A stretch of DNA of 64,000 nt, from assembly GCF_009900715.1 (NCBI RefSeq), contig NZ_JAAAJC010000002.1, positions 310,001 through 374,000 on the forward strand, written 5' to 3'. Position 1 is the stretch's first letter; every line of letters begins with the position of its first letter. Below are positions 16,294 to 27,422 of this stretch, piece after piece. This DNA is from Halococcus salsus (GTDB lineage: Archaea > Halobacteriota > Halobacteria > Halobacteriales > Halococcaceae). Below the pieces are notes generated by a model, which worked only from the letters and a program-made list of their open reading frames with translations, had not been told where the DNA came from and ran no database searches. Both the position numbers and the translations under genes were made by a program.

Positions 16294-19243
16294 CGCTCAC
16301 CTCCGGAACGTCGATCGGCGCATCCGACGTGGTCGCGCGGTCGGTGGTGCGCGCGTCGGCGTGCTCCGAGAGGTTCGTCGGCTGGGCGAACGTCTCGCCG
16401 TCGTCCTCGAACTCCGCGGCGAGCACGCGGTCGGCGATCTCGTCGACGTCGATCTCGTTGTCGACACCCGAGGAGACCTTCACCGGACTCGTGTTGTCCT
16501 CGCCGAACTCGAACTGGACGATGTTGTCGGAGGTGTCTCTCACTGTGCCGTCGTACTGGGTCTCCAGTTCGTTGAGCGCGTTGATCAGCCGGCGCTGGAG
16601 GTAGCCGGACTTCGAGGTCCGGACCGCCGTGTCCACCAGCCCCTCGCGGCCACCCATCGCGTGGAAGAAGAACTCACGCGGGGTGAGCCCGCCACGGTAG
16701 GAGTGCTCGACGAAGCCGTGGGCCTCAGCCGAGAGGTCGTCCTCCTGGTAGTGCGAGAGCGTGCGGTCCTCGTAGCCGCGGTTGATCCGCTCGCCCCTGA
16801 CCGCCTGCTGACCGACACACGCCGCCATCTGGGTGAGGTTGAGCATCGAACCACGCGCACCCGACTCGGCCATGACCACGGCCGGGTTGTCGCGCGCGAA
16901 GTGGTCCTCCGCGATGTCACCGGCGGAGTCGCGGGCCTTCCCGAGCGTCTGCATGATCTTCATCTCGAGGGTTTCGTCCACCGTGCGGCTCGGTAGGCTC
17001 TCGAGGTCGCCGTTCTCGTAGGTCTCGATCAGCTCGTCGATCCGCTCGTAGGCGTTGGCCATGCTCTCGTCGATCTGGGCCTCGGCCTCGTTGGGGATCG
17101 ACTCGTCGTCGATACCGAGCGAGAACCCGAAGTGCATGATCGCCCGCATCGCGAGCGAGGCCACCTCGTTGATGAACACTCGGGCTCTCGTCTCGCTGTA
17201 CTGCTTGACGATCGTATCGACGACCTCGCCGCCGAACGCGCCGACCGCGTCCTCGTCGACGGTGCCCTCGATGAGCTGGCCGCCCTCGATCACCACGGTG
17301 TCGCCGGTCGAGCTCGTGAACTCGAGGTCGAGACCGTTGGGCAAGAGCTCGGAGAAGATCGTCCGACCCGTCCACAACGGTCTCCCCTGGTCGTCCTCGC
17401 CGTCGGGGTCGGGCAGCGTATCGACCCCGGTGGCGCGGAGCAGGTCGAGCGCCTGGGTCTCGTTGAACGACGGCACCCCACCGGTCTCGGGGTCGTCGTG
17501 CGTGAGGAGATAGGTCCCCGAGACGTGGTCCTGGATCGCGCCGATGATGTTCTCACCGAAGCGCGGGCTCAGGATCTGCTCTTGGACCCGCATCAGCACG
17601 CGGGCCTCCGCACGCGCCTCCTCGTTCTGGAGGGCGTGCATGTTCATCTCGTCGCCGTCGAAGTCGGCGTTGTACGGCGGACACACCACAGTGTTCAGCC
17701 GGAAGGTCTTGTACGGCATCACGACCACCTCGTGGGCCATGATACTCATTCGGTGGAGCGACGGCTGGCGGTTGAAGATCACGATGTCCCCATCCGTGAG
17801 GTGGCGCTGGACCTGCCAGCCGGGCTCGATGCGCTCGGCCAGCTCCTCCTTCGCCTGTTCGAGGATCTTCATCACCTTGCCGTCGGGGCGGATCACCCGG
17901 TTCGCGCCGGGGTGGACCTCCGCACCGTTGCGAACGTACTGGCGCGCCTCCTCGATGTTGCGCTCGTTGACGTTCATCGTCTGGGTCATCTCGCTCGCGA
18001 CCCGTTCGGGGACCCCGACCTCGTTGAGGCTCAGGGTCGGGTCCGGCGAAATGACTGTGCGAGCCGAGAAGTTCACGCGCTTCCCGGAGAGCGAACCACG
18101 GAAACGACCTTCCTTCCCCTTGAGCCGCTGGGAGAGGGTCTTCAGGGGCCGGCCGGAGCGGTGGCGTGCCGGCGGCGTCCCGCTGATCTCGTTGTCCATG
18201 AAGGTCGTGACGTGGTACTGGAGGAGTTCCCAGAGGTCCTCGATGATGAGTTGCGGAGCGCCGGCCTCGCGGTTCTCCATGAACCGCTGGTTGATCCGGA
18301 TGATGTCGACCAGCTTGTGGGTGAGGTCGTCCTCACTCCGCTGGCCGTTGTCGAGCGTGATCGAGGGCCGTGCGGTGACCGGCGGCACCGGCAGCACGGT
18401 CAAAACCATCCACTCGGGTCGCGAGCGCTCGGCGTTGATGCCGAGGACGCCCACGTCCTCGTCCGGGATGTCCTCGAACCAGTCGCGGATGTCCGAGGGC
18501 ATCAGCTTGTTGAGGTCCTCCTCGGAGAGGTCCACCGAAAGCGCGCGCTCGATGGCCTTCCGGCTCTCCTCGCGCGGGCGGAACTCGCCACCCAAGATCT
18601 GGTTGATACGCGAGAGCTCGATGTCCGTCTCGTCGGCGAGCTCCTGGGGCGAGGTCCCCGGCTCGTCCTCCTCCTCGTCGGGCTGCATCGCCGCCGCGAT
18701 CAGCTGGGGGTAGTCCGCCGCGAGCACGTCCTGGACCTCGTAGTAGGTCGTGGGTTTCTCGTGCTGGATGTCGTACTGCTCCTCGCCGCAGTAGGGACAG
18801 CGGTCCTTCTTTCGGGCCTGGCGGATCGCGGCCTTCGTGACGTCGTTGACGTCGTTGTCGAGTTCGCGGGCACGCTGGAGGCGGGTCGCGAACTCCTCGC
18901 GCTCGGCCGAATCGAGCAGGAGCCGCGAACACTCCCGACAGGTCCCGCGCAGGAGCCGTCGGATGAGTTTCGTGAAGCCGACGTGGATCACGGGGGCGGC
19001 GAGTTCGATGTGGCCGAAGTGGCCGTTGCACGAACCTGAGTGTTGCCCGCAGGTGCTGCATTCGAGGCCGGGGTCGATGACGCCCAATCGAGGGTCCATC
19101 AGCCCCATGTCGATGGGGTAGCCGTCGTCGTCGTAAGTGTCGGCCGTGATGATCTTCGTCGCGCTCATCTCGCGGTACTCCTCCGGGTTCATCAGCCCGA
19201 AGTCGATCGCGCCGATTTCCTTGGGGGTTGCGTTGGTGCTCAT
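16286..19243 (-). CDS. rpoA1: DNA-directed RNA polymerase subunit A'
   Basis: 985-residue N-terminal part of the largest subunit. A zinc-binding clamp region [17 protein letters not shown] lies near residue 60, a second CPYCG cluster near 155, and the catalytic magnesium loop [12 protein letters not shown] identifies the active centre. An acidic insertion around residue 190 (DEEEDEPG) is a halophilic feature. It follows rpoB1 with a 21-base gap. Confidence 0.98.
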   Translation of the reverse strand: MSTNATPKEIGAIDFGLMNPEEYREMSATKIITADTYDDDGYPIDMGLMDPRLGVIDPGLECSTCGQHSGSCNGHFGHIELAAPVIHVGFTKLIRRLLRGTCRECSRLLLDSAEREEFATRLQRARELDNDVNDVTKAAIRQARKKDRCPYCGEEQYDIQHEKPTTYYEVQDVLAADYPQLIAAAMQPDEEEDEPGTSPQELADETDIELSRINQILGGEFRPREESRKAIERALSVDLSEEDLNKLMPSDIRDWFEDIPDEDVGVLGINAERSRPEWMVLTVLPVPPVTARPSITLDNGQRSEDDLTHKLVDIIRINQRFMENREAGAPQLIIEDLWELLQYHVTTFMDNEISGTPPARHRSGRPLKTLSQRLKGKEGRFRGSLSGKRVNFSARTVISPDPTLSLNEVGVPERVASEMTQTMNVNERNIEEARQYVRNGAEVHPGANRVIRPDGKVMKILEQAKEELAERIEPGWQVQRHLTDGDIVIFNRQPSLHRMSIMAHEVVVMPYKTFRLNTVVCPPYNADFDGDEMNMHALQNEEARAEARVLMRVQEQILSPRFGENIIGAIQDHVSGTYLLTHDDPETGGVPSFNETQALDLLRATGVDTLPDPDGEDDQGRPLWTGRTIFSELLPNGLDLEFTSSTGDTVVIEGGQLIEGTVDEDAVGAFGGEVVDTIVKQYSETRARVFINEVASLAMRAIMHFGFSLGIDDESIPNEAEAQIDESMANAYERIDELIETYENGDLESLPSRTVDETLEMKIMQTLGKARDSAGDIAEDHFARDNPAVVMAESGARGSMLNLTQMAACVGQQAVRGERINRGYEDRTLSHYQEDDLSAEAHGFVEHSYRGGLTPREFFFHAMGGREGLVDTAVRTSKSGYLQRRLINALNELETQYDGTVRDTSDNIVQFEFGEDNTSPVKVSSGVDNEIDVDEIADRVLAAEFEDDGETFAQPTNLSEHADARTTDRATTSDAPIDVPEVSDD

Positions 19244-19264
19244 GGGTTGTGGGGTAGTAGTAGA

Positions 19265-21106
19265 TCAGACCGCGTCGATCAGGTCGAGTCGGGGCGCGAT
19301 ACCGAGCGCCTTCATCTCGTCGAGCAGGAGCTTGAACGCGTAGCTCATCTCGATCTCGTGGATGTCGGTCTCCTCGCCACAGTTCGGACAGTAGACCCGA
19401 CGCTGTTCGACGTTCTCGACCGCGCTCATCCCGCAGTTGCCGCAGACGTAGATGAACTCCCTGTCGGACTCGTCGAGCAGGCGCTCCTTCAGCGCCATCG
19501 CCGCGCCGTGCCCGATCAGAACGTCGCGTTCCATCTCGCCCACCCGGAGGCCGCCCTCGCGGGCGCGCCCCTCGGTGGGCTGGCGGGTCAGGACCTGCAC
19601 CGGCCCGCGCGAACGCGCGTGGATCTTGTTCGAGACCATGTGGTAGAGCTTCTGGTAGAAGATGGTCCCGACGAAGATCTCGGCGTCGATCTTCTCGCCC
19701 GTCACGCCCGAGTACATCCGCTCCTTGCCGCTCGAATCGAAGCCGTGCTCTTCGAGCGCGCCGCGGAGTTCCTCCTCCTCCTCGCCGGTGAAGGCCGTCC
19801 CGTCGACCCGGCGGCCTTCGAGCGAACCCACTTTTCCGCCGAGCATCTCGAGCACGTGGCCCACCGTCATCCGGGAGGGCAGCGCGTGCGGGTTGATGAT
19901 CAGGTCCGGCACCACGCCCTCCTCGGTGAAGGGCATGTCCTCCTGGGGCGCGATGTGGCCGATGACACCCTTCTGGCCGTGGCGCGAGGCGAACTTGTCG
20001 CCGAGTTCGGGGATCCGCTCGTCGCGCACCGAGACCTTCGAGAGCTTGGAACCGTCCTCGCCCTGCATCAGCGTCACCGTGTCCACGACGCCGGCTTCGC
20101 CCGAGCGCATCGTCACGCTGGTCTCGCGGCGTTTCTGGGGGCTGAGACCGCCCATGTCGTTCGGCTCTTCGAGGAATCGGGGAGGCGAGGTCTTCCCGAG
20201 CAACACCGCGCTCTCGCTGACCTCGGTCTCGGGGTTCACCAATCCATCCTCGTCGAGATGGGTGTAGGCCTCCTCGCCGCGCGCCCCGCGAACGTCGTCG
20301 TCGGGGATCTCGAATCGGTCCTCCTGGCCGCCGGGATACCGGCGCTCCTCGCCCTCGTAGGTCCGGAAGAAGTGTGACCGACCGAGTGCGCGGTCGATCG
20401 AACCACCGTTGAGCACCAGCGCGTCCTCGATGTTGAACCCCTCGTAGGACATGACGGCGACCACGAAGTTCTGGGCCGCCGGCCGGTCGTCGTAGCCGAT
20501 CTGCTCGGTGGTCTGGGTCTTCACCATCGAGAGCTGCGGGTAGTGGAGCAGGTGCTGGCGGGTGTCGGGCCGAATGCGATAGTTCGCGGAGGGGAGCCCG
20601 AGCGACTGCTTGATCATCCCCGACCCCATCGTGATACGCGGACTCGCGTTGTGCTCGGGGTAGGGGATCATCCCCGCGCCGATACCGAACATGAGTTGGG
20701 GATCGATCTCGAGGTGGGTGTGGTCGGGCGTGAGGTCGTCCTCGTCGACACCGACCAGGATGTCCTCCTCCTCCTCGGCGTCGATGAACTCGATATAGCC
20801 CCCCTCGACGAGGTCGTCGAAGCCCGACTCGCCGTCGATCACCGACTCGACCTCCGCCTCGGAGATCAGCGGTTCGCCGTTCTCGACGACGATCAGCGGT
20901 CGGCGCGCCCGACCGGCGTCGGCGTTGATGATGACCTCGTTGGTCCCGTCCTTGACCGAGACGTTCACCGTCGAGGCGACGTCGCCCCGGCGGCGCGCCT
21001 CGCGAACCTGGTGGGCGAGCCCCTCGGGGTCGGCGTGGGTGCCGACGAGGCTCCCGTTGACGTAGACCTTTGCGTCGCGTGCGTTGGATTGGGTTTGGCT
21101 GCTCAT
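19265..21106 (-). CDS. rpoB1: DNA-directed RNA polymerase subunit B'
   Basis: 613-residue C-terminal half of the second-largest subunit. It carries the [15 protein letters not shown] catalytic-centre loop and a C-terminal zinc ribbon (CGNCGMSAV...YCPNCGE). Haloarchaea split subunit B into B'' and B'. I use the ATG at 21106, immediately after the rpoB2 stop; an in-frame GTG 12 bases earlier would overlap rpoB2. Confidence 0.97.
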   Translation of the reverse strand: MSSQTQSNARDAKVYVNGSLVGTHADPEGLAHQVREARRRGDVASTVNVSVKDGTNEVIINADAGRARRPLIVVENGEPLISEAEVESVIDGESGFDDLVEGGYIEFIDAEEEEDILVGVDEDDLTPDHTHLEIDPQLMFGIGAGMIPYPEHNASPRITMGSGMIKQSLGLPSANYRIRPDTRQHLLHYPQLSMVKTQTTEQIGYDDRPAAQNFVVAVMSYEGFNIEDALVLNGGSIDRALGRSHFFRTYEGEERRYPGGQEDRFEIPDDDVRGARGEEAYTHLDEDGLVNPETEVSESAVLLGKTSPPRFLEEPNDMGGLSPQKRRETSVTMRSGEAGVVDTVTLMQGEDGSKLSKVSVRDERIPELGDKFASRHGQKGVIGHIAPQEDMPFTEEGVVPDLIINPHALPSRMTVGHVLEMLGGKVGSLEGRRVDGTAFTGEEEEELRGALEEHGFDSSGKERMYSGVTGEKIDAEIFVGTIFYQKLYHMVSNKIHARSRGPVQVLTRQPTEGRAREGGLRVGEMERDVLIGHGAAMALKERLLDESDREFIYVCGNCGMSAVENVEQRRVYCPNCGEETDIHEIEMSYAFKLLLDEMKALGIAPRLDLIDAV

Positions 21107-21107
21107 G

Positions 21108-22667
21108 TTAGTCTGCACTCGGGGTGACGCCCTCGATGCCGGGGATCCCCTCGACCCCCATCGTGGCGAGTTCTCGTTTCAGTTCCCGTTCGTCGTCGAT
21201 GTCCTGGGAGAGCTCCATCGACTGCGCGAAGTTCTTCACCAGGCCACAGTTCGGCCCCTCCGGGGTCTCCGAGGGACAGATACGCCCCCACTGCGTCGCG
21301 TGGAGGTCACGGGCCTCGAAGTGAGGCTGGCTCCGCGAGAGCGGGCTGCGGAGTCGCCGGAGGTGGGAGAGAACGCCCATGTAGTCCGTTCGGTCGACGA
21401 GCTGGGAGACCCCAGAGCGCCCGCCGACCCAGTTGCCCGTCGCGATCGGGTGTTCGAGCCGCTCGGTCAGCACGTCCGAACGAACCACGGTGTTGACCGA
21501 GAGCTGGCGATTTCGCATGTTCGCGCGTTCGAGCTGGTACTTCACGTCGCGCGCGAGCTTGTTGAGGGCCGTGCGGAAGAGGTCGGTCATCAGGTCGCCC
21601 GAGACTTTGAGGCGCTTGTTGGCGTAGTGGTCCTTGTCGTCGGCCTCGCGTCGACCGAGCGCGAGTTCGAAACAGGCCTCGGCCATCCGGCAGAGATAGA
21701 ACGCCTTGTTGATGCGAACGTCCTCGTCGTCGACGCCCTCCTCGTGGAGGTGGGGCAGGAGGTAGCGGTCGATGACGTAGTTGGCGCGTTTGAGCTGGTA
21801 GTTCTTGCCCTGGCCGCTGGCGACGCGCTCGCCGAGGGTCTCGATCGCCTCCTCCTCGGTCTGGACGTCGGCCTCCTCCAGGTTCTCGAGCATGAACTTC
21901 ACGACCTCGGGGTCGTCCGAGACCCGGTGGACGATCTCCTCGTCGGATTCGAGCCCCAGCGCTCGAACCAGCGTCACGAAGTCGATCGAACCGGAGACGC
22001 TCGGGAAGGAGACTTCGAGCAGTCCCTCCCGGTTGCGTTCACACAGCACGAGCGCGCGATAGCCACGGCGCTGGCTGAAGGTCTTGGCGACCTGGATCTC
22101 GTCGCCGTACTTCGAGTCGTACTCGGCGAGGATCTTGTTCGGTGCGAGGTCCTCGCTCGTCATCAGCACCCGCTCGGAGCCGTTGACGATGAAGTAGCCA
22201 CCGGGGTCGGCGGGGTCCTCGCCGAGTTCGATGAGCTCCTCGTCGTCGATCCCCGAGATGTTGCACTTCTCGGAGCCGACCATGATCGGCAGCCGCCCGA
22301 TCTGGGTCTCGGTGGTGTCGACCACGCGCTCCTCTTCCTCCTCGCCGCCGACGACGACGGCCATCTCCATGAAGACCGGTGCGGCGTAGGTGATGTTGCG
22401 GAGGCGGGCTTCCTGGGGGTAGAGGCGCTCCTCGCTCCCGTCGGCCTCCCGTACCCGCGGGGTGACGACCCGAACGTCGCCGAGTTCGACGAAGACCGGC
22501 TCCTCGCCCTCCTTGTCGCCGATGTCGGTGTCGATGGTCTCCTTCTCGTCGACGACCTGCTGCATCCCGCGACCGAGGAAGTCGTTGAACGAGCTGAAGT
22601 GGTGTTCTGCGAGCCGTTCCTGGGAGAAGTACTCCCGTGAGATCGAACGTCGTGTGTCCCTGTTCAT
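21108..22667 (-). CDS. rpoB2: DNA-directed RNA polymerase subunit B''
   Basis: 519-residue N-terminal half of the second-largest subunit (protrusion, lobe and fork). It starts [19 protein letters not shown] and ends near the fork with the [19 protein letters not shown] motif. Its start shares a base with the rpoH stop and its end is 1 base from rpoB1, so the operon is tightly packed. Confidence 0.97.
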   Translation of the reverse strand: MNRDTRRSISREYFSQERLAEHHFSSFNDFLGRGMQQVVDEKETIDTDIGDKEGEEPVFVELGDVRVVTPRVREADGSEERLYPQEARLRNITYAAPVFMEMAVVVGGEEEEERVVDTTETQIGRLPIMVGSEKCNISGIDDEELIELGEDPADPGGYFIVNGSERVLMTSEDLAPNKILAEYDSKYGDEIQVAKTFSQRRGYRALVLCERNREGLLEVSFPSVSGSIDFVTLVRALGLESDEEIVHRVSDDPEVVKFMLENLEEADVQTEEEAIETLGERVASGQGKNYQLKRANYVIDRYLLPHLHEEGVDDEDVRINKAFYLCRMAEACFELALGRREADDKDHYANKRLKVSGDLMTDLFRTALNKLARDVKYQLERANMRNRQLSVNTVVRSDVLTERLEHPIATGNWVGGRSGVSQLVDRTDYMGVLSHLRRLRSPLSRSQPHFEARDLHATQWGRICPSETPEGPNCGLVKNFAQSMELSQDIDDERELKRELATMGVEGIPGIEGVTPSAD

Positions 22668-22897
22668 TAGTCGATGACGAGCCGATAAACGACCGCTTGG
22701 TCGGTGGTTCGTGAGTCCCGAACGATCCGGATCACGTCGCCGGTCGCGGCCTCGTCGGGCAGCGCCGGGTCGGTGCGTTTGATCTTCGGGAGGTCGGTGC
22801 GCTTGATGTCGTACTCTTCGAGCACCTCGTCGATCTCGGAGTCGTCCTCCACGACGGTGTGCTCCGGGACGAGCGTGTGCTGGCCGACGTCTACCAT
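22667..22897 (-). CDS. rpoH: DNA-directed RNA polymerase subunit H
   Basis: 76-residue archaeal subunit H (eukaryotic Rpb5 C-terminal domain), which contacts DNA entering the enzyme. Motifs [20 protein letters not shown] and [12 protein letters not shown] are characteristic. It is the first gene of the polymerase operon, transcribed leftward from the promoter region at 22942-22968. Confidence 0.96.
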   Translation of the reverse strand: MVDVGQHTLVPEHTVVEDDSEIDEVLEEYDIKRTDLPKIKRTDPALPDEAATGDVIRIVRDSRTTDQAVVYRLVID

Positions 22898-22941
22898 GTG
22901 TGTCTAACTGGGGGAGAAGTGGCTATCACGAGATACTACAG

Positions 22942-22968
22942 CGTGTATACGGTCCAGAACCTTAACCA
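22942..22968 (-). promoter_or_regulatory. Promoter region of the RNA polymerase operon
   Basis: On the minus strand ATGGTTAAGGTTC followed by CGTATACACG gives two overlapping TATA-like stretches, 45-70 bases before rpoH. Either fits a short-leader transcript; I cannot choose between them. Confidence 0.4.
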
Positions 22969-23139
22969 TTCCGACCGCGAGCGGGCGCTCTTCCGGGGTC
23001 GCGGCCGACGGTCGGAGATGGCTGCCTCGCCTCGATTTCGACCGGACGCACGACGCGACGGGATATAGCGTTTCGGGCTCGGCCGTCGGTCGGTTTGGAA
23101 ACGTTTAACCGTCCGTCCGGACAACGGTCATTTGTCGGT

Positions 23140-23212
23140 GCCCAGGTGGTGTAGTGGCCCATCATACGACCCTGTCACGGTCGTGACGCGGGTTCAAATC
23201 CCGCCCCGGGCG
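23140..23212 (+). tRNA. tRNA-Asp (GUC)
   Basis: 73 bases. The anticodon GTC is at 23174-23176 in loop CTGTCAC, the anticodon stem CGACC/GGTCG and the T stem GCGGG/CCCGC are perfect, and the discriminator is G. The acceptor strand GCCCAGG faces CCCGGGC and leaves an A-C mismatch at pair 5-68, where a G-C pair would be expected. A TATA-like CGTTTAACC lies at 23102-23110. No tail repeats follow. Confidence 0.95.
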
Positions 23213-23314
23213 CTTCTTCGAAGCAAAACGGCGAGCTGTGTCTTCGCCGGCTGGTAGAACAACGAAACAATGCGCTAGCGACGAGTTCGAAAATTCCGTT
23301 TTGAGGACCGCGAC

Positions 23315-25093
23315 TCAATCCAGGTTGCGTTCCATCCAGAGTTCGAGCGTCGTGATCGCCGCGATCGAGGTCACCATGTGGTCGGCGTCGCCGGCGAGGT
23401 GTTCGCGCCGGAGGCGTCGGATCGTCTCGGCGTCGAACACCGACCGCTCGCAGGCGCGTTCGAGGAGGTCGTCGAAGAACTCACGGACGTCGGGGTCGTT
23501 CCGGTACCACTCGTCGGTGGTGCTCCGACCGCCGTAGGTGGTTCGCTTGAGGAGCCGTGCGGCGGCGGTGGTGGTGAGAAAGCCCGCGACGTGGAGCGGG
23601 TAGGGGTGCTTCGGTGCGACGCCGGTTCGCTCGTAGCGGATCGTGGCGAGGTCGGGGTTGAGGTCGCGCGTCAGCGTGAGCTTCGCCGGCGTCACGCCGA
23701 ACGGGATCGTGCCGTTCGTGAACGGCACCGTCCCGATCCGATACTTCAGCGGGAGCCGGGCGACGTATTCGAGGAACTCGCGGTGGGCGAACGGGACGCG
23801 GGTGCCGGCCCGGCTCCGCGGGATCTCGTTGCTGGCGAGCGTCATCCGGGCGTAGTAGTTGTCGAAGTGGGCTTCGAGTATCGTCCCCTTCTTCGTTCGG
23901 GCGTCGCTGCGTTCGGCGGTGTCGACGAACGACTGGAGCGGGTCGACGTCCACGGCGAGCAGGTCCGAGACCGTCTCGTGGTCGACCATCGCCTCGCTCC
24001 AGTACATCGATTCGACGGGTGAGTCCGTGCCAGTGAAGTGCCGCCGCCGGAGGTGGTGGCCCATCAGTTCGCCCTGCCCCGCACCCTCCATGAGGACGCT
24101 GGCGTGGTCGTCGGGGAGCGCGTAGACCGAGAGGAGATTGAGGAACGAGGACCACCGGAGCATGCCGTCGGTGAGGTCGACCGCCTCGCCGAGGCGATCC
24201 AAGAACAGCTCCGGGGTGAGTTCGACCTGGTCGATACCGATGTCGAGGTGGTCGGCGACGCGGCGGGCGAGCGCGGGGTTGCCGCCACCGCTCGGGTTCG
24301 CGTCGTAGGTGTAGGCTTCGAGGTTCTCGAACTCCCGACCGGCGTGGCGGGCGAGCTCGCCCGCCATCGTCCGGCTGTCGAGCCCGCCGGAGAGCCACAG
24401 CCCGGCGTCGTCGTCGATCGTTCCCGCCGTGTCGTCGATGACGGTGCGATAGCGGTCCGCCAGACGGGTGAGGTAGCCGTCGTCGGGAAGCGCATCGAAC
24501 GACGGCGACCAGTACCGGTCGGTCGAGACCTCGCCCGCGTGGTATTCGAGCACCGTCGCCGGGGGGAGACGCGTGATCCCCTCGACGAGGGTCTTCTCGC
24601 CCCAGACGTAGCCCACCAACAGCATGTCGCTGACGGCTCGTTCGTCGACCGTCGGGTCGTCGAGGCGAGCGATCAGGGGGGCGAGGCTCGAAGCGAACGC
24701 GGTTCCGTCGTCGAGGTAGTAACACGGCCGAGTCCCCAGCCGGTCGGTCGCCACGATCAGCCGGTCCGCCGTCTGGTCGATCGCCGCGACCACGAACGGG
24801 CCGTCGAGTCGAGCGAGAAGCGCCGCGGGGTCCTCGAACAGCGACTCGAAGAGCGCGTCGGTCGAGAGCCCGAGCCGGTCGCGGTTCGTTATCGCCCCGT
24901 TGACGACGGCGGCGCGGTCGCCGTCGTCGTAGGTCAGTCGGCCGCCCGGGTCGCGGTCGCCGTGGTGGACCAGCCCGAGCGCGTAGTCGTCGGTCTCGAA
25001 GGTATCGTGTTCGTACCACGGTTCGTCGTGGAGCGACGACGCTGCGTCCTCGAGGGCCGCCATGGAGAGAGAGCCGCCGAACACACCGGTCAT
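23315..25093 (-). CDS. Asparagine-synthetase-like amidotransferase
   Basis: 592 residues with the two-domain layout of glutamine-hydrolysing asparagine synthetases: an N-terminal class II glutaminase-like domain (about 1-190) and a C-terminal ATP-pyrophosphatase domain with the P-loop LSGGLDS near residue 236. The protein begins MTGVFGGS, so the catalytic Cys normally exposed at position 2 is Thr. Glutamine hydrolysis is therefore doubtful; it may use free ammonia or another nucleophile. Such proteins occur in haloarchaeal surface-glycan regions, and the next gene encodes an exported protein. The substrate is unknown. Confidence 0.85.
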   Translation of the reverse strand: MTGVFGGSLSMAALEDAASSLHDEPWYEHDTFETDDYALGLVHHGDRDPGGRLTYDDGDRAAVVNGAITNRDRLGLSTDALFESLFEDPAALLARLDGPFVVAAIDQTADRLIVATDRLGTRPCYYLDDGTAFASSLAPLIARLDDPTVDERAVSDMLLVGYVWGEKTLVEGITRLPPATVLEYHAGEVSTDRYWSPSFDALPDDGYLTRLADRYRTVIDDTAGTIDDDAGLWLSGGLDSRTMAGELARHAGREFENLEAYTYDANPSGGGNPALARRVADHLDIGIDQVELTPELFLDRLGEAVDLTDGMLRWSSFLNLLSVYALPDDHASVLMEGAGQGELMGHHLRRRHFTGTDSPVESMYWSEAMVDHETVSDLLAVDVDPLQSFVDTAERSDARTKKGTILEAHFDNYYARMTLASNEIPRSRAGTRVPFAHREFLEYVARLPLKYRIGTVPFTNGTIPFGVTPAKLTLTRDLNPDLATIRYERTGVAPKHPYPLHVAGFLTTTAAARLLKRTTYGGRSTTDEWYRNDPDVREFFDDLLERACERSVFDAETIRRLRREHLAGDADHMVTSIAAITTLELWMERNLD

Positions 25094-25155
25094 GATACGT
25101 CAGAGGTCAGGTGCGCGGCGGATAACGATACCGATGCGGGATGAAGTAGCAATAC

Positions 25156-25164
25156 GAAAAAAAC
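25156..25164 (-). terminator. T-tract terminator after the beta-helix gene
   Basis: A run of seven T on the minus strand lies 18 bases past the stop codon at 25182, typical of archaeal intrinsic termination. It lies before the asparagine-synthetase-like gene, separating the two transcripts. Confidence 0.5.
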
Positions 25165-25181
25165 GGCGACCGAGCGCGGCG

Positions 25182-27422
25182 TTACTCGTCGAGCGTTTCG
25201 GGGTCGGTGGTGATCGAGACCGAGTCCTCGATCGAGGCCTGGACGAGTTTGCCGGTGTAGCTGTACTCGTCGCGGAACGTGCCGACGCCACCCGAGACCG
25301 AGCTTCCGTCGTCCGAGATCGGGTCGGTCGAGTCGTCGATGTGTTCGAGCGTGCCGGTGACTTCGAGCGAGTACTCCGTCCCCGACTCGTCCTCGCCCAT
25401 CACGGTGATGGTGCCGGCGTCGTCGTCGAGTTTGATCGTCGCGTAGTCCTCGACTTCGAGCGCGACGAGTTCGCCTTCGTACTCGTAGGCGTCACGGTAG
25501 CTCTGGACACCGCCCGTCGCGGTGTTGCCCGAGAGGTCGTCGTTGTCGTCCTGGGTCGCACCGCCGGTCTGTGACTTCTCGAGGTCGCCGCTCGTCGTGA
25601 ACTCGTAGGGGATGCGGCCGCCCTCGGTGCTGGTATCGGTGATGACGAGGTTCGCGCTGTCCTCGGGCTCCGGCATGTCGGACTCGTCGATGTCCCCGCT
25701 GAGCTCGTTGTCCGAGCCCGAGCCGTCGTCGTTGCCCGACGAATCGTCCGAATCGGAGTCGTCAGAGGACTCTTCTTCCGAGTCGTCCGACGATTCCTCC
25801 TCCGAGTCGCTCGAGGAATCATCCGACGAGGAATCGTCCGAGGACTCTTCGTCCGAGTCGTCCGACGATTCTTCCTCCGAGTCGTCCGAGGACTCGTCCG
25901 ACGAGGAGTCATCGGAGCTCTCGCTCGAATCCGAATCGTCCGACGATTCCTCCTCCGAGTCCTCAGAGGACTCTTCGTCCGAGTCATCCGACGATTCGTC
26001 CTCCGAGTCCGAGTCGTCCTCGACCGACGACACCGAGGAGCCCTTGTAGCTCGACGACGAGAGGCTCGGGGCGGGACAGGAGCCGCCCTGGCTGATGTTG
26101 CTCTGTTCCACGTCGCTGCCGGAGAGCTGGAGGCCCTTCCCGCCCGCGCTGATCGTGGTGTTCGCGATACGACTGCCGCTACAGTTGTTGAGGAAGATGC
26201 CCTTCCGGCCTCCCTCGGTCTGGACACAGCAGTCCTCGATCGTGGTGCCGTCGCGGCCCTCGATGAGGATGCCGACGAGGCTGGTCGCGTCGCCGGTGAC
26301 GCTGACGCCCTTGAGCGTGCCGCTCCCGGAGCCGCCGTCCGGCGACGACGCACGGATCCCGTAGCCTTCGCAGTCTATCTCGACACGGGTGTTCTCGATG
26401 GTGAAGTCCCCGCTGTAGTTCGGGAACACCTTGATACCGGTGTCGGCGTTGGCCTCCGAGCCGATGCTGACGTCACAGTTGCGGATCGCCGCGCCCGAGC
26501 CGCCGCGGTCGCTCTCGATACGGATCCCGGAGCCGTTGAGCATCTCGCCGGCGTTGTCCGACCGGCTCTCGGAGACGTCGGTGACGGCGGTCACGCCGTC
26601 GACGTAGCTCCCGTTGCTCCCGATACGAACCTGGGAGAGGTCGTTGTTCTTGTAGAGGCCACCTTCGACGTGGACCTCGCCGGGCGTCCGGCTGGCGTAG
26701 ACACCGTTGCCCGAGAAGCCCTCGACGTTACAGTTGCGGAGGGTGATGGTGCCCTTGTTCTCCTCACCGATCCAGACACCGACGCGGCCGTACGCACCCA
26801 TTCGGCCCTCGTTGTGGAGGACGATGTCCTGAACGGTACCCGAACCGCCGGACGACCGGACCATCGGGGAGAACGCCTGGAGCGCTGCGTCGGAGTCCCC
26901 CTTGCTCTGTCCAGTTGACGAGCTGATACCCTCGCCGAGCATCTTCAGGCCGTGAACCTGGAGGTTGTCGTCGGGTGCGACCTGAACGTCCGGCGTGGCG
27001 TTGCTCTGGTCGATGGTGATGTTCTCGAGGAGAACGCCGTCGCCACCGTTGATGTTCAGGGCCTTGCCGTTGTAGTCGTCGGGGACGGTGAACGTGACGT
27101 CGCCCTCGCCGACGATCCCGAAGTTGCTCTTCCCGCTGACGTTGGTCTGCCCCGAGAGCTCGTAGTCGCCCGACGGGAACTTCAGGAGGGTGTTGCTTTC
27201 GGCAGCCGACTCGATCGCGCTCGAGGCGTCGCCGGTACCGCCCATGTCGACGACGTTGTCGAAGCTGATCCCGTGGCGCTCGGTCGCCGCTGCCCCCTCC
27301 CCAGCGAGCAACGGTACCGAGACGGCGGCTGCCCCTGCAGCCTTGAGATACGACCGTCGGCTTGGTTTGAAACCACTGTCTGTGCTGTCGCTATCATCGC
27401 GTGCTCCGTTGCGCGGCATCAT
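25182..27422 (-). CDS. Tat-exported right-handed beta-helix protein with Ser/Asp linker
   Basis: 746 residues. A Tat signal (SRRSYLKAAGAAAVSVPLLAG, about 21-41) is followed by a parallel beta-helix region (about 50-450) with repeated N/G-rich turns such as LRNCNVEGFSGNGVYAS, as in pectate-lyase-like and surface carbohydrate-binding proteins. Residues about 465-565 are a nearly pure Ser/Asp/Glu linker. The C-terminus holds two related copies of a short beta domain, GGVQSYRDAYEYEGELV (near 634) and GGVGTFRDEYSYTGKLV (near 711). It is likely a secreted or surface protein binding or cleaving polysaccharide; no catalytic residues can be assigned. Confidence 0.85.
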   Translation of the reverse strand: MMPRNGARDDSDSTDSGFKPSRRSYLKAAGAAAVSVPLLAGEGAAATERHGISFDNVVDMGGTGDASSAIESAAESNTLLKFPSGDYELSGQTNVSGKSNFGIVGEGDVTFTVPDDYNGKALNINGGDGVLLENITIDQSNATPDVQVAPDDNLQVHGLKMLGEGISSSTGQSKGDSDAALQAFSPMVRSSGGSGTVQDIVLHNEGRMGAYGRVGVWIGEENKGTITLRNCNVEGFSGNGVYASRTPGEVHVEGGLYKNNDLSQVRIGSNGSYVDGVTAVTDVSESRSDNAGEMLNGSGIRIESDRGGSGAAIRNCDVSIGSEANADTGIKVFPNYSGDFTIENTRVEIDCEGYGIRASSPDGGSGSGTLKGVSVTGDATSLVGILIEGRDGTTIEDCCVQTEGGRKGIFLNNCSGSRIANTTISAGGKGLQLSGSDVEQSNISQGGSCPAPSLSSSSYKGSSVSSVEDDSDSEDESSDDSDEESSEDSEEESSDDSDSSESSDDSSSDESSDDSEEESSDDSDEESSDDSSSDDSSSDSEEESSDDSEEESSDDSDSDDSSGNDDGSGSDNELSGDIDESDMPEPEDSANLVITDTSTEGGRIPYEFTTSGDLEKSQTGGATQDDNDDLSGNTATGGVQSYRDAYEYEGELVALEVEDYATIKLDDDAGTITVMGEDESGTEYSLEVTGTLEHIDDSTDPISDDGSSVSGGVGTFRDEYSYTGKLVQASIEDSVSITTDPETLDE

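Noticed and set aside
17132-19039. 635-codon frame opposite rpoA1, and similar frames opposite rpoB2, leuS, hef and the thermosome gene
   Set aside because: All are complementary to highly conserved proteins and show no coding motifs of their own.
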